DNA of 64,000 nucleotides from an uncultured Eubacteriales bacterium (GTDB lineage Bacteria; Bacillota; Clostridia; Oscillospirales; Acutalibacteraceae). Made by a program: the position numbers and the translations under genes. Of the stretch, positions 32,512 to 43,202 are shown in pieces. The stretch spans positions 1-64,000 of the forward strand of contig ONFG01000001.1 of assembly GCA_900317025.1 (NCBI GenBank), given 5' to 3'. Below the pieces are notes generated by a model, which saw nothing but the letters and a program-made list of their open reading frames with translations, was not told where the DNA came from and searched no databases. Positions within the stretch are counted from its first letter, which is position 1. Every line of letters begins with the position of its first letter.

Positions 32512-33780
32512 ATGAAATATTTGCTGAAGAATGCAAAAGTTTTTCAGAATTCTCAGATAAGCGAAAAAGACCTGCTTATTTGCGACGGTAAAATTGTTTC
32601 TGTAGGCACCCGTGTTTCTGTTTCACAGGACAACGGCACACACGTTATTGATATGAATAATTATTTCATATTTCCCGGTTTTATTGATGTTCACGTACAT
32701 CTAAGAGAACCGGGTTTTTCATATAAAGAAACGATCAAAACAGGCTCTATGGCAGCGGCTCACGGCGGCTACACCGACGTTTGCGCGATGCCGAACCTGA
32801 AGCCTGTACCGGACAGCGCCGAGCACCTTAAAGAGGAGCTTGACATAATAAAGCGCGACGCCGTTATAAACGTTCACGCCTACGGCTCGGTAACGGTCAA
32901 CGAAGACGGCGAGGAGCTTTCGGACATGGAAGGCATGGCGAAGGACGTTATCGCATTTTCGGACGACGGCAGGGGCGTACAGAGCGACGACATGATGCGC
33001 ACGGCAATGAAGACGGCAAAGAGCTTAGGCAAGATCATCGCGGCGCACTGCGAGGTAAACGAGCTTTTAAAGGGCGGATATATCCACGACGGAGAATACG
33101 CCAAAGCTCACGGTCACAGAGGTATCTGCAGTGAAAGCGAATGGGGGCAGATAAAACGAGACATCGCCCTTGCAAAGGAGACGGGGTGCAGCTACCACGT
33201 CTGCCACGTTTCGACAAAGGAGAGCGTCGAGCTTATCAGACAGGCAAAGAAGGACGGCGTCGACATAACCTGTGAGACCGGCCCGCACTACCTTGTTTTC
33301 AGCGACAGCGACCTTATTGAAAACGGGCGCTTCAAAATGAATCCGCCGCTTCGCGGTGAGGATGACAAAAAGGCGCTTATCGAGGGCATAAAGGACGGCA
33401 CCGTCGACATGATCGCTACCGACCACGCGCCGCACAGCGCTGAGGAGAAGTCGAGAGGGCTTGAAAAGAGCCTTATGGGCGTAGTCGGGCTTGAAACGGC
33501 TTTTCCGGTACTCTACACAAAGCTTGTGAAGACGGGCGTTCTCACACTGGAGGAGCTTGTAAAGCTCATGAGCGAAAAGCCCGGAAAGCGCTTCGGTATA
33601 GATACCGAAATCAGAGAGGGCGCAGACGCAAACCTTTCCGTATGGAATTTAGATAAAGAATACACTGTCGATCCGGAGACCTTCCTCACAATGGGGCGTG
33701 CAACGCCGTTTGAGGGAATGACGGTCTGCGGCGAGTGTTTGATGACAATGCTCAAGGGGGAAATAAAATGGAAACAGTAA
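32512..33780 (+). CDS. pyrC: Dihydroorotase
   Basis: PyrC closes carbamoyl-aspartate to dihydroorotate. The 422-residue zinc amidohydrolase has DVHVHLREPG (metal His pair), the metal-bridging region near residue 150, HVCHVSTKES, and ATDHAPHSAEEK. Homology begins at MKYLLKNAKVF (ATG 32512, AAAGGGG nine bases before). An in-frame ATG at 32455 also has a strong GAGGGG site and would add 19 residues (MYVFCFKFGYSKIAKGLSG) with no counterpart in relatives. It is the first gene of the operon; its end overlaps carA by 13 bases. Confidence 0.93.
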   Translation: MKYLLKNAKVFQNSQISEKDLLICDGKIVSVGTRVSVSQDNGTHVIDMNNYFIFPGFIDVHVHLREPGFSYKETIKTGSMAAAHGGYTDVCAMPNLKPVPDSAEHLKEELDIIKRDAVINVHAYGSVTVNEDGEELSDMEGMAKDVIAFSDDGRGVQSDDMMRTAMKTAKSLGKIIAAHCEVNELLKGGYIHDGEYAKAHGHRGICSESEWGQIKRDIALAKETGCSYHVCHVSTKESVELIRQAKKDGVDITCETGPHYLVFSDSDLIENGRFKMNPPLRGEDDKKALIEGIKDGTVDMIATDHAPHSAEEKSRGLEKSLMGVVGLETAFPVLYTKLVKTGVLTLEELVKLMSEKPGKRFGIDTEIREGADANLSVWNLDKEYTVDPETFLTMGRATPFEGMTVCGECLMTMLKGEIKWKQ

Positions 33781-34856
33781 AAAACAGAAAGATCGTCCTT
33801 GAAGACGGCAGCGAGTTTCTCGGCACGGGCTTCGGCCACGAGTGCGAGAGAGTATGCGAGCTTGTTTTCAACACGTCTATGGTGGGTTATCAGGAGATCG
33901 TCTCCGACCCATCGTATACGTATCAGATGGTAACGATGACGTACCCGCTTATCGGCAACTACGGCATCGCCGACGACGACTTTGAAACAAAGGTACCGAC
34001 GATCGGAGGTCTGATCGTCAGAGAATACAACAATATTCCCTCTAACTTCCGATTCACAAAGACGCTCGGCGAAACGCTCGAGGAGTACGGTATCCCCGGC
34101 ATCGCAGGAATCGACACCAGAATGATAACAAGAAGGATAAGAGACGAGGGTCATCAGAAGGTGCTAATCACGTCTGCGGACAAGCCGCACGACGAGTGCA
34201 TGAAGATACTCGCCGAAACGGAGATCCCGAAGGACGCCGTTTCCAAGGTAAGCTGCAAGAAGAAGTGGTATTCGAGAACGGCTCACCCGAAGCTTGATGT
34301 CGTTGCCGTTGACTGCGGCATAAAGCTCAACATAATCAGAAGCCTGAACAGGCTCGGCTGCAATGTGACCGTAGTCCCCTATGACACAACGGCGGAAGAG
34401 ATCGAAAAGCTTAACCCCGACGGCGTTTTCTTCTCAAACGGTCCCGGCAACCCGGAGGACGTTCCCTGCGTTATTGAGCTTATCAAGAACATCAGAGGCA
34501 AGTACCCGATCTTCGGCATCTGCCTGGGTCACCAGCTTATAAGTCTCTCCTACGGAGCAAAGACGTACAAGCTCAAGTTTGGTCACAGAGGCGGCAACCA
34601 CCCCGTTAAGAACCTTGAGACGGGCAAGATTGAGATAACCAGCCAGAACCACAGCTACGCCGTCGATTCCGACAGCGTCAAGGATACGAAGCTCACCGTA
34701 ACTCACGTAAACCTTCTCGACAACACAGTCGAGGGCGTTTCCTGCGAGGAAGACCAGGTGTTCAGCGTGCAGTACCATCCGGAAAGCGCGCCCGGTCCGC
34801 AGGACAGCACGTATCTGTTTGAGAAATTCATCCGTCTTATGAAGGAGGGCAAATAA
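33768..34856 (+). CDS. carA: Carbamoyl-phosphate synthase small (glutaminase) subunit
   Basis: CarA releases ammonia from glutamine for CarB. The 362-residue protein has the N-terminal CarA domain ([33 protein letters not shown]) and a class I amidotransferase domain with the catalytic Cys in FGICLGHQL and the His/Glu pair in [10 protein letters not shown]. The start at 33768 has AAGGGGG upstream and overlaps pyrC. It is followed one base later by carB. Confidence 0.96.
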   Translation: METVKNRKIVLEDGSEFLGTGFGHECERVCELVFNTSMVGYQEIVSDPSYTYQMVTMTYPLIGNYGIADDDFETKVPTIGGLIVREYNNIPSNFRFTKTLGETLEEYGIPGIAGIDTRMITRRIRDEGHQKVLITSADKPHDECMKILAETEIPKDAVSKVSCKKKWYSRTAHPKLDVVAVDCGIKLNIIRSLNRLGCNVTVVPYDTTAEEIEKLNPDGVFFSNGPGNPEDVPCVIELIKNIRGKYPIFGICLGHQLISLSYGAKTYKLKFGHRGGNHPVKNLETGKIEITSQNHSYAVDSDSVKDTKLTVTHVNLLDNTVEGVSCEEDQVFSVQYHPESAPGPQDSTYLFEKFIRLMKEGK

Positions 34857-34857
34857 T

Positions 34858-37800
34858 ATGGCAAAAAGAAGCGACATCAAGAAGGTGCTTGTTATCGGAT
34901 CGGGTCCGATCGTTATCGGTCAGGCAGCCGAATTCGACTACGCAGGTACCCAGGCTTGTCTTGCACTCCGTGAAGAGGGCTACCAGGTAGTTCTCTGCAA
35001 CTCTAACCCCGCAACCATCATGACCGACACGGTCATTGCAGATAAGGTATACATGGAGCCGCTTACGCTCGAATACCTCGCAAAGATACTCCGCTACGAG
35101 CGCCCCGACGCTATCGTCCCGGGCATCGGAGGACAGACGGGTCTTAACCTCGCCGTAAAGCTTGCAAAGAAGGGCGTTCTTAACGAGTGCCAGGTAGAGC
35201 TTCTTGGCACAAGCGTTGAAAGCATTGAAAAGGCAGAAGACAGAGAGATGTTCAAGCAGCTCTGCGAGGATCTCGGCGAGCCTATCCTCCCCTCCGTTAC
35301 GACCCACTCCGTTGAAGAGGCGCTTGAAGCGGCTCACGACATCGGTTACCCGGTAGTTCTCCGTCCGGCGTTCACGCTCGGCGGCACCGGCGGCGGCTTC
35401 GTAAACAACGATGAGGAGCTTATCGATATCCAGACGAATGCGCTTCGCCTCTCGCCCGTTCACGAGGTTCTCGTCGAGAAGAGCGTTAAGGGCTACAAGG
35501 AGATCGAGTATGAGGTAATAAGAGACTCCAACGACACGGCAATCACGATCTGTAACATGGAGAACCTCGACCCCGTCGGCATCCACACCGGCGACTCAAT
35601 TGTCGTTGCTCCCTCTCAGACGCTCACAAACAAAGAATACCATATGCTTCGCGACAGCGCGCTGAAGATCATCCGTGCGCTCAAAATCGAGGGCGGCTGC
35701 AACGTTCAGTTTGCGCTCGACCCCGTTTCGTTCGACTACTACCTCATCGAGGTAAACCCGAGAGTTTCGCGTTCATCGGCGCTTGCTTCAAAGGCAAGCG
35801 GCTACCCGATCGCGAGAGTGTCGGCTAAGATCGCCGTGGGCATGACCCTCGACGAGATCCAGATCGCCAACACGCCGGCTTCGTTCGAGCCTACTCTCGA
35901 CTACGTTGTAACAAAGATGCCGAGATTCCCGTTCGACAAGTTCTCCGATGCTTCAAACGTGCTCGGCACGCAGATGAAGGCTACCGGCGAGGTAATGAGC
36001 ATCGGCAGAACGTTTGAGGAGAGTCTTCTTAAGGCTGTTCGTTCGCTTGAAATCGACGTTTACCACATCTACAAGCCGAAGTTCAACGACATGAGCAACG
36101 ACGACCTGCTCGACTACATCAGAAAAGGCACTGACGACAGGATCTACGCCATTGCAGAGCTTATCTGGAACGGCATCGACCTTCGAGAGATCTTCAAGAT
36201 CACAAAGATAGATATGTTCTTCCTGGAGAAGCTTAAAAACATCGTCGATTTCGAGAGAGTAGTCAAGGAAAACAAGAACGACACAGATATCCTCTATCAG
36301 GCAAAGCGCATGGGCTTCTCCGACAAGTACATCGCTAAACTCTGGGAAACGACTGAGGACGAGATCTACAAGCTCCGCTGCGAGAAGAAGATTTTCCCCG
36401 TTTACAAGATGATCGACACCTGCGCTTCGGAGTTCGACTCATATATCCCCTATTTCTACTCGACCTACGAGCAGGAGAACGAGTCTATCGTATCCAACAG
36501 AAAGAAGATCGTCGTGCTCGGCTCGGGTCCGATCCGTATCGGTCAGGGCGTTGAGTTCGACTACTCGACCGTTCACGCCGTTATGACAATCAAGAATAAC
36601 GGCTACGAGGCTATCATCATCAATAACAACCCCGAAACGGTTTCGACGGACTACACTACGAGCGACAAGCTCTACTTCGAGCCGCTCACCGTTGAGGACG
36701 TTATGAATATTATCGAGCTTGAAAAGCCGCTCGGCGTTATCGCTTCGCTCGGCGGTCAGACGGCTATCAACCTTGCCGAGCCGCTCATGAAGAGAGGCGT
36801 TAAGATCATCGGCACCGACGTTGACGCGATCGAGAAGGCTGAGAACAGAGACTCCTTCGAGAAGATCATGGAGGAGCTGAATATCCCGCAGCCTAAGGGC
36901 AAGGCAGTTACCAACATCGAAGACGGCGTTGCAGCCGCTGCTCAGATCGGCTACCCCGTACTCGTTCGCCCGAGCTACGTTCTCGGCGGACGTGCTATGC
37001 AGATCGTCGCTAACGAAGAGATGCTCCGCCACTACCTCAAAACAGCCGTTGAGGTCGACGTTGACAAGCCCGTTCTCGTTGACAAATACATCTCCGGCAC
37101 GGAGTGCGAGATCGACGCTGTATGCGATGGCAAGGACGTATTTATCCCCGGAATCATGGAGCACGTTGAGCGCACCGGCGTACACTCCGGCGACAGTATC
37201 AGCGTATACCCCTCCTTCAACCTCACACAGCAGGTCAAGGACGTTATCATCGACTACACCGTAAAGCTGGGTCTCGGGATCGGCATCGTCGGTCTTTACA
37301 ATATCCAGTTCATCGTTGACAAGAACAACGACGTTTTCGTTATCGAGGTAAACCCGCGTTCTTCGAGAACAGTTCCGTTCCTCTCGAAGGCGACAGGCTA
37401 CTCACTTGCGGACATCGCAACGCTCGCTATCCTTGGCAAGAGCCTTAAAGAGCAGGGCTTAAACGAGGTCTACCCGAAGGAGAAAGAGCGCTGGTACGTT
37501 AAGGCGCCTGCGTTCTCGTTCTCGAAGCTCAGAGGTCTTGACGCTTACCTCTCGCCCGAGATGAAGTCTACCGGCGAGGCTATCGGCTACGACAGAACAA
37601 GAACCCGCGCACTTTACAAGGCGCTCCAGTCCGCCGGCACGAAGATGGTCAACTACGGCACCGTTTTCGCAACTATCGCAGACGTTGACAAGGAAGAGGC
37701 TCTCCCTCTTATCCGCCGCTTCTACAACCTCGGCTTCAACATCGAGGCTACCGAGGGTACGGCGAAGTTTTTAAGAGATCACGGGATCCGCACAAGGGTT

Positions 37801-38034
37801 CGCCAGAAGCTCTCGACGGGCAACGAGGAGATCTTTGACGCAATGCATTCCGGCTACATCAGCTACGTTATCAACACGAAAGACCTCTACCATGAGGCTA
37901 ACAACGACGGTTACATGATCCGCCGCTGGGCTGTTGAGAACAATATCGCCATCTTCACCGCACTCGACACGGTAAGAGCGCTGCTCGACGTGCTTGAAGA
38001 GACGACGCTCTGCATCTCTACCATAGATATGTAA
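34858..38034 (+). CDS. carB: Carbamoyl-phosphate synthase large subunit
   Basis: CarB makes carbamoyl phosphate from bicarbonate, ammonia and two ATP. The 1058-residue protein shows the two homologous halves, each with a pre-ATP-grasp motif ([20 protein letters not shown] and [19 protein letters not shown]) and an ATP-grasp domain ending in IEVNPR(V/S)SRS/SSRT. The C-terminal MGS-like allosteric domain (about residues 930-1058) is present, where UMP or ornithine usually acts. It is full length. Confidence 0.97.
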   Translation: MAKRSDIKKVLVIGSGPIVIGQAAEFDYAGTQACLALREEGYQVVLCNSNPATIMTDTVIADKVYMEPLTLEYLAKILRYERPDAIVPGIGGQTGLNLAVKLAKKGVLNECQVELLGTSVESIEKAEDREMFKQLCEDLGEPILPSVTTHSVEEALEAAHDIGYPVVLRPAFTLGGTGGGFVNNDEELIDIQTNALRLSPVHEVLVEKSVKGYKEIEYEVIRDSNDTAITICNMENLDPVGIHTGDSIVVAPSQTLTNKEYHMLRDSALKIIRALKIEGGCNVQFALDPVSFDYYLIEVNPRVSRSSALASKASGYPIARVSAKIAVGMTLDEIQIANTPASFEPTLDYVVTKMPRFPFDKFSDASNVLGTQMKATGEVMSIGRTFEESLLKAVRSLEIDVYHIYKPKFNDMSNDDLLDYIRKGTDDRIYAIAELIWNGIDLREIFKITKIDMFFLEKLKNIVDFERVVKENKNDTDILYQAKRMGFSDKYIAKLWETTEDEIYKLRCEKKIFPVYKMIDTCASEFDSYIPYFYSTYEQENESIVSNRKKIVVLGSGPIRIGQGVEFDYSTVHAVMTIKNNGYEAIIINNNPETVSTDYTTSDKLYFEPLTVEDVMNIIELEKPLGVIASLGGQTAINLAEPLMKRGVKIIGTDVDAIEKAENRDSFEKIMEELNIPQPKGKAVTNIEDGVAAAAQIGYPVLVRPSYVLGGRAMQIVANEEMLRHYLKTAVEVDVDKPVLVDKYISGTECEIDAVCDGKDVFIPGIMEHVERTGVHSGDSISVYPSFNLTQQVKDVIIDYTVKLGLGIGIVGLYNIQFIVDKNNDVFVIEVNPRSSRTVPFLSKATGYSLADIATLAILGKSLKEQGLNEVYPKEKERWYVKAPAFSFSKLRGLDAYLSPEMKSTGEAIGYDRTRTRALYKALQSAGTKMVNYGTVFATIADVDKEEALPLIRRFYNLGFNIEATEGTAKFLRDHGIRTRVRQKLSTGNEEIFDAMHSGYISYVINTKDLYHEANNDGYMIRRWAVENNIAIFTALDTVRALLDVLEETTLCISTIDM

Positions 38035-38071
38035 GGAAGCACCCGCTTTATCGGTACTTCCCGGATAAACG

Positions 38072-38108
38072 CACCGCACAAGGTTTATAGTTAATTCTTT
38101 GTGCGGTG
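38072..38108 (+). other. Intercistronic hairpin between carB and pyrK
   Basis: CACCGCACAA (38072-38081) and TTGTGCGGTG (38099-38108) form a perfect 10-bp stem with a 17-base loop in the only sizeable gap (98 bases) of the first half of the operon. No T-run follows, so it is more likely an mRNA processing or stability element than a terminator. Confidence 0.6.
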
Positions 38109-38132
38109 TTCCCATAAAATGGAGTGTTTTTT

Positions 38133-38864
38133 ATGAACAACGGTTTTTACAAGATATTATTAAATGAAAAGATCGCAAAGGACGTTTATAAGATGATCCT
38201 CGCGGGCGAGACGTGCGCGATAAAAGCGCCGGGGCAGTTCATCAACATCAAGCTTGACGGCTTTTTCCTGCGCCGCCCGATCTCGATCTGCGACTACGAC
38301 AGCAAGACGATCACTATCATCTACAAGGTGGTCGGTCAGGGAACTGACGCAATGAGCGAAATGCACCCCGGCAAGACGCTCGAGGTACTCGCAGGCTTGG
38401 GCAACGGCTACGACACGTCAAAAAGCGGCGATTCCCCGCTGATCATCGGCGGCGGGGTAGGCGTACCTCCTCTTTACAACCTTTGCAAAAAGCTTATTGA
38501 AGAAAGCAAAAAGCCCTCGGTCATCCTTGGCTTCAACACAAAGGATGAGGTTTTCTACGAGGACGAATTCCGTACGCTCGGCGCTGATGTTTACGTCACA
38601 ACGGTCGACGGCTCTCACGGCATTAAGGGCTTTGTTACCGACGCATTTGACAGAGTAAATTACACCTACTTCTACACCTGCGGGCCAATGCCGATGTTCA
38701 AGGCTGTGAACGCCGCCGCAAAAACGAGCGGACAGTTCAGCTTTGAGGAGCGCATGGGCTGCGGCTTCGGCGCCTGCATGGGCTGCACCCACAAAACGAA
38801 AGAGGGCAACAAGCGAGTGTGCAAGGAAGGGCCCGTATTCGTAAAGGAGGAGATCATATGGTAA
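38133..38864 (+). CDS. pyrK: Dihydroorotate dehydrogenase electron-transfer subunit
   Basis: PyrK carries FAD and a [2Fe-2S] cluster and passes electrons from PyrD to NAD+. The 243-residue protein has a ferredoxin-reductase-like fold (FFLRRPISICDYD, the FAD motif; LIIGGGVGVPPLY) and four C-terminal cysteines: CGFGACMGC and, eleven residues on, VCKEG. The ATG at 38133 is used; GTG at 38124 is also in frame. The gene overlaps pyrD by seven bases. Confidence 0.95.
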   Translation: MNNGFYKILLNEKIAKDVYKMILAGETCAIKAPGQFINIKLDGFFLRRPISICDYDSKTITIIYKVVGQGTDAMSEMHPGKTLEVLAGLGNGYDTSKSGDSPLIIGGGVGVPPLYNLCKKLIEESKKPSVILGFNTKDEVFYEDEFRTLGADVYVTTVDGSHGIKGFVTDAFDRVNYTYFYTCGPMPMFKAVNAAAKTSGQFSFEERMGCGFGACMGCTHKTKEGNKRVCKEGPVFVKEEIIW

Positions 38865-39775
38865 ATACAAAGGTAAACTTGAGTGGTCTTGTTCTTGACA
38901 ATCCTGTCATTCCCGCTTCCGGCACGTTCGGCTTCGGTTACGAGTTCGCCGATATCTACGACATAAACGTCCTCGGCTCGATCTCCTGTAAAGGCACGAC
39001 GAAGGAGCCTCGTTTCGGCAACCCTACTCCCCGTATTGCCGAGTGTACAAACGGTATGATAAACTCCGTCGGCTTGCAGAACCCGGGCGTTGATAAGGTT
39101 ATTTCCAACGAGCTACCTAAGCTTGCAAAGGTTTACCAAAAACCGATCGTCGCAAATGTCAGCGGCTTCTCGATCGACGAGTACGCCTACACCTGCGAGA
39201 AGATGGACGCTCAGCCGCAGGTCGGCATTTTAGAGGTAAACGTTAGCTGCCCGAACGTTCACAACGGAGGCATGAGCTTCGGCACAAGCCCCGAATCGGC
39301 GGCGGCGGTTACTAAGGCCGTTAAAGCCGTGACGAAAAAGCCCGTTTACATAAAGCTCAGCCCGAACGTTACCGACATCGTAAGCATCGCCAAGGCGTGC
39401 GAGGAGTCGGGCGCAGACGGTATCTCGCTTATTAACACGCTGCTAGGAATGCGCATCGACCTTAAAACGAAAAAGCCCGTTATCGCAAACAAGATGGGAG
39501 GTTTTTCCGGTTCTGCTATCTTCCCGGTAGCTGTCAGAATGGTATATCAAGTGTACGAAGCGGTAAATATCCCGATCATCGGCATGGGCGGCGTAAGCTC
39601 GGCTCGCGACGTTATCGAGATAATGCTTGCGGGCGCTACGGCCGTACAGGTCGGCGCTGCGAATCTCGTTGATCCGTTTGCGTGCAAAAATATTATAGAA
39701 GAACTGCCGGCTGTTATGCAGCAGTACGGCATTGAAAATCTTACAGACATCATAGGAGGTAGTCACAATGGGTAA
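38858..39775 (+). CDS. pyrD: Dihydroorotate dehydrogenase, class 1B catalytic subunit
   Basis: PyrD oxidises dihydroorotate to orotate with FMN; with PyrK it forms the NAD-dependent heterotetramer. The 305-residue TIM barrel has [15 protein letters not shown], the active-site loop [12 protein letters not shown] with the catalytic Cys of class 1B, and [20 protein letters not shown] (FMN phosphate). AAAGGAGGAG precedes the ATG at 38858. Confidence 0.96.
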   Translation: MVNTKVNLSGLVLDNPVIPASGTFGFGYEFADIYDINVLGSISCKGTTKEPRFGNPTPRIAECTNGMINSVGLQNPGVDKVISNELPKLAKVYQKPIVANVSGFSIDEYAYTCEKMDAQPQVGILEVNVSCPNVHNGGMSFGTSPESAAAVTKAVKAVTKKPVYIKLSPNVTDIVSIAKACEESGADGISLINTLLGMRIDLKTKKPVIANKMGGFSGSAIFPVAVRMVYQVYEAVNIPIIGMGGVSSARDVIEIMLAGATAVQVGAANLVDPFACKNIIEELPAVMQQYGIENLTDIIGGSHNG

Positions 39776-40466
39776 GGACGTAATCATCGCCTGCGATTTC
39801 AGCAGCAAGGAAGAGGTTTTCACATTTCTAGACAAGTTTCAGGAGGAAAAGCCCTTCGTAAAGATTGGCATGGAGCTTTTTTACGCAGCCGGTCCGGAGA
39901 TCGTTAAGGAGATAAAGAAGAGAGGTCACAAGATATTCCTCGACTTAAAGCTTCACGATATCCCCAACACCGTTATGAAGGCTATGAAGGTGCTTTCAAA
40001 CCTCGACGTTGACATGACGAACCTTCACGCAGCAGGCACTGCCGCTATGATGGAGGCAGCTGTCAAGGGGCTTACACGCGAGGACGGCACACGCCCGATA
40101 CTCATTGCCGTAACGCAGCTAACATCTACAAGCGAGGAGCGCATGAGAGACGAGCTTCTCATCGAGCGCCCGATCGACAGCGTTGTTCTCCACTACGCAA
40201 TGAACGCGCAGAAGGCAGGTCTTGACGGCGTTGTTTGCTCGCCGCTCGAGGCAAAGAAGGTTCACGACATCTGCGGCAGCAGCTTCGTAACAGTAACGCC
40301 CGGCGTGCGCTTTGCAGACGGCGAGGTCGGCGACCAGGTAAGAGTTATGACTCCGGCTCAGGCTAAGGAGATCGGCTCGGATTACATCGTTGTCGGCAGA
40401 CCGATCACTCAGGCCGACGACCCAGTTGCGGCTTACAGACGCTGCGTTGCGGAGTTTGTAGGCTGA
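39768..40466 (+). CDS. pyrF: Orotidine-5'-phosphate decarboxylase
   Basis: PyrF converts OMP to UMP. The 232-residue barrel has the catalytic signature [13 protein letters not shown] (Lys-Asp pair), a strand [10 protein letters not shown] and the phosphate-gripper region near [12 protein letters not shown]. It overlaps pyrD by eight bases and the next gene by one. Confidence 0.95.
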   Translation: MGKDVIIACDFSSKEEVFTFLDKFQEEKPFVKIGMELFYAAGPEIVKEIKKRGHKIFLDLKLHDIPNTVMKAMKVLSNLDVDMTNLHAAGTAAMMEAAVKGLTREDGTRPILIAVTQLTSTSEERMRDELLIERPIDSVVLHYAMNAQKAGLDGVVCSPLEAKKVHDICGSSFVTVTPGVRFADGEVGDQVRVMTPAQAKEIGSDYIVVGRPITQADDPVAAYRRCVAEFVG

Positions 40467-41116
40467 TGTACAAATATATTTTTCTTGACCTCGACGGTAC
40501 GGTCACTGAGTCTGCCGAGGGGATACTCAACTCGGTCGCCTATGCGCTTGAAAAGCTGGGTCACCCCGTCGAGGACAAAAACGTGCTGCGCCCCTTCATC
40601 GGTCCTCCCCTCTCGGAATCGTTTCGTGAATTTTACGGCTTCGACGAAGAGACGACGGCTCTCGGAGTGAAATACTACCGCGAGTACTACCCCGAAAAGG
40701 GAATCTTTGAAAACAGGCTGTACGACGGCATCAAGGAGCTTTTGAAAAAGCTTAGTGACAGCGGAAGGACGGTCGCACTTGCGACATCAAAACCCGAGCC
40801 GTTTGCGGTAAGGATACTCGAGCATTACGGCGTGGCGGAGTATTTCGACTTGATAGCCGGCAGCACCTTCGACGCATCCCGAAACGACAAAACGAGCGTT
40901 CTGCGCTATGCTGTTGAAAAATGCGGCGTTAAGGAGCTTGACAGCGCCATCATGGTCGGCGACAGAAAGCACGACGTTATCGGCGCACACGAGGTCGGCA
41001 TGAAATGTGCCTACGTACTTTTCGGCTACGGCAGCAGAGAAGAAGCCGAAAAGTACAAAGCAGATCATATAATCGAGGACGTCGCCGGGCTTGGCAAGTT
41101 CCTCTTGGATCAATAA
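40466..41116 (+). CDS. HAD-family phosphatase (5'-nucleotidase/phosphoglycolate-phosphatase-like) in the pyr operon
   Basis: The 216-residue protein has HAD motif I FLDLDGTVTES, motif II ATSKP, the motif III lysine near NDKTSVL and motif IV MVGDRKHDVIGAHE, plus a helical cap. This is the 5'-nucleotidase-like HAD branch. Its start overlaps the pyrF stop by one base and pyrE follows after 27 bases. Placement directly after UMP synthesis suggests a nucleotide or phosphosugar target, such as UMP overflow or a phosphorolysis by-product, but that is inference. Confidence 0.88.
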   Translation: MYKYIFLDLDGTVTESAEGILNSVAYALEKLGHPVEDKNVLRPFIGPPLSESFREFYGFDEETTALGVKYYREYYPEKGIFENRLYDGIKELLKKLSDSGRTVALATSKPEPFAVRILEHYGVAEYFDLIAGSTFDASRNDKTSVLRYAVEKCGVKELDSAIMVGDRKHDVIGAHEVGMKCAYVLFGYGSREEAEKYKADHIIEDVAGLGKFLLDQ

Positions 41117-41143
41117 AATATAGAATCAGAAAGGAAATGTAAC

Positions 41144-41779
41144 ATGAATAAACTTATCGCAGAGGACCTTTTATCTATCAACGCAGTATTTTTAAGACCG
41201 CAGGAGCCTTTTACATGGGCAAGCGGCATCAAAAGCCCGATCTACTGCGACAACAGACTTACCCTCACCGCTCCGAAGGTAAGAAACGACGTTGAAAACG
41301 CCCTCGCAGAGATCGTAAAGGAGTACTACCCCGATGCAGAGGTCCTCATGGGTACATCTACGGCAGGCATCGCTCACGCAGCGATTACGGCAACTATCCT
41401 TGACCTGCCGATGGGCTATGTCCGCTCGGGCGCAAAGGATCACGGCAGAGGCAACCAGATCGAGGGCAAGCTCGAGAAGGGTCAGAAGGTAGTCGTTATC
41501 GAGGATCTTATTTCGACGGGCGGCAGCGTTATCGAGGTAGTAAACGCGCTTCGCGACGCAGGCGCAGAGGTTCTTGGCATTGCAAGCATCTTCACATACG
41601 GTATGCAGAAGGGCATCGACCGCCTCGCCGCCGCAAATGTAAAGAACGTGAGCCTTACAAACCTCGACGAGGTAGCTGAGGTCGCGGCTTCAAACGGCTA
41701 CATCAAGCCCGAAGACAAGGAAAAGCTCATAAAGTTCAGAAACAACCCCTCCGATGAAAGCTGGATAGGAGCAAACTAA
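41144..41779 (+). CDS. pyrE: Orotate phosphoribosyltransferase
   Basis: PyrE joins orotate to PRPP, giving OMP. The 211-residue protein has [16 protein letters not shown], the flexible loop [14 protein letters not shown] and the PRPP-binding motif [13 protein letters not shown]. It overlaps pyrB by one base (TAATG). Confidence 0.96.
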   Translation: MNKLIAEDLLSINAVFLRPQEPFTWASGIKSPIYCDNRLTLTAPKVRNDVENALAEIVKEYYPDAEVLMGTSTAGIAHAAITATILDLPMGYVRSGAKDHGRGNQIEGKLEKGQKVVVIEDLISTGGSVIEVVNALRDAGAEVLGIASIFTYGMQKGIDRLAAANVKNVSLTNLDEVAEVAASNGYIKPEDKEKLIKFRNNPSDESWIGAN

Positions 41780-42693
41780 TGAGACATTTGCTTGATATTA
41801 TCGACCTTTCCACTGACGAGATCGCCGGGCTTATCGACACGGCCTGCGACATCATCGCAGACCCCGACAAATACGCCGAAAAGTGCCGCAGGAAGAAGCT
41901 CGCAACGCTCTTCTTCGAGCCTTCGACCCGCACAAGGTTAAGCTTTGAGGCTGCTATGTACGAGCTGGGCGGTAACGTGATAGGCTTCTCCGAGAGCAAA
42001 AGCTCCTCGGCTGCCAAGGGCGAGAGCGTTTCGGATACTATAAAGGTCGTTTCAAATTACGCAGACATCATCGCGATGCGCCACCCAAAGGAAGGCGCAC
42101 CGATGGTCGCTTCGATAGTCAGCGACGTCCCGATCATCAACGCGGGTGACGGCGGCCATAATCACCCGACCCAGACGCTTGCAGACCTTCTGACGATCTA
42201 CCGCGAAAAGGGCGGCTTTGACGGCCTCACTGTCGGTCTTTGCGGCGACCTGAAATTCGGCAGGACGGTTCATTCGCTTATCAATGCGCTGTCTCGCTAC
42301 AGCGGCATAAAGTTCGTTCTCATCTCGCCGGAGGAACTGAAGCTCCCCGACTACGTGACAAACAACATGATCGTCAAGAACAATATCCCATATGAGGAGA
42401 CGACCGACCTTCTCGAGGCAATGCCGAAACTAGACATTCTCTATATGACAAGAGTTCAGAAGGAGCGCTTCTTCAACGAGCAGGATTACATCAGGCTCAA
42501 AGACAGCTACATTCTCACGCCCGACAAGCTCGAAGACGCAAAGCCCGATCTTTGCATAATGCACCCGCTGCCGAGAGTAAACGAAATCTCGGTCGCAGTT
42601 GACAAGGACCCGAGAGCGTGCTACTTCAAGCAGGTATTAAACGGCAAGTACATGAGAATGGCGCTCATTCTCAAGCTTTTGGAGGTGGAATAA
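41779..42693 (+). CDS. pyrB: Aspartate carbamoyltransferase catalytic subunit
   Basis: PyrB condenses carbamoyl phosphate and aspartate. The 304-residue protein has [13 protein letters not shown] (carbamoyl-phosphate loop), [16 protein letters not shown] and HPLPRVNE (aspartate domain). It is immediately followed by the regulatory subunit. Confidence 0.97.
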   Translation: MRHLLDIIDLSTDEIAGLIDTACDIIADPDKYAEKCRRKKLATLFFEPSTRTRLSFEAAMYELGGNVIGFSESKSSSAAKGESVSDTIKVVSNYADIIAMRHPKEGAPMVASIVSDVPIINAGDGGHNHPTQTLADLLTIYREKGGFDGLTVGLCGDLKFGRTVHSLINALSRYSGIKFVLISPEELKLPDYVTNNMIVKNNIPYEETTDLLEAMPKLDILYMTRVQKERFFNEQDYIRLKDSYILTPDKLEDAKPDLCIMHPLPRVNEISVAVDKDPRACYFKQVLNGKYMRMALILKLLEVE

Positions 42694-43110
42694 ATGGTTA
42701 TCGACTCGATCAACGACGGCATCGTCATCGACCACATCACTTCGGGGAAAAGCATGGTGCTTTACCGCTACTTAAACCTCGACAAGCTGACCTGCTCTGT
42801 GGCAATCATTAAAAATGCGCCCAGCTCAAAGAACGGCAAGAAGGACATCATCAAGATCGACCGCCCCATCGACATCGACGTAGACGTACTAGGCTACCTC
42901 GACCCGGGCGTTTCGGTCAACGTTATCAAAAACGGCGAGATCGTAAAGAAGTTCCACCCGGAGCTGCCCGAAAAGCTCGTTGACGTTATCAAATGCAAAA
43001 ACCCCCGCTGCATTTCGCAGGACGAGCAGGAGCTTACGCACATCTTCAAGCTCACCGACCGCGAAAACCGCATCTACAGATGCATCTACTGCGAGAGCAA
43101 GGCAAAATAA
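42694..43110 (+). CDS. pyrI: Aspartate carbamoyltransferase regulatory subunit
   Basis: PyrI binds CTP/ATP and tunes PyrB. The 138-residue protein has the allosteric domain (INDGIVIDHITSGKSM) and a zinc domain with four cysteines, KCKNPRCIS and YRCIYCES. The zinc ligands are complete. It abuts pyrB with no gap and ends the operon; feedback at this step may make up for the missing PyrR-type attenuator. Confidence 0.95.
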   Translation: MVIDSINDGIVIDHITSGKSMVLYRYLNLDKLTCSVAIIKNAPSSKNGKKDIIKIDRPIDIDVDVLGYLDPGVSVNVIKNGEIVKKFHPELPEKLVDVIKCKNPRCISQDEQELTHIFKLTDRENRIYRCIYCESKAK

Positions 43111-43125
43111 GCATACAATGATACG

Positions 43126-43166
43126 GCGCACCGCCTACCCGATAAAAGGTAGACGGTGCGCTTTTG
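43126..43166 (+). terminator. Terminator of the pyrimidine operon
   Basis: GCGCACCG (43126-43133) pairs with CGGTGCGC (43154-43161), with an inner CTACC/GGTAG pair; TTTTG follows. Confidence 0.85.
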
Positions 43167-43202
43167 TACAGGGAAAAAGTTATACGCCGGTTGTGGAATT
43201 TG

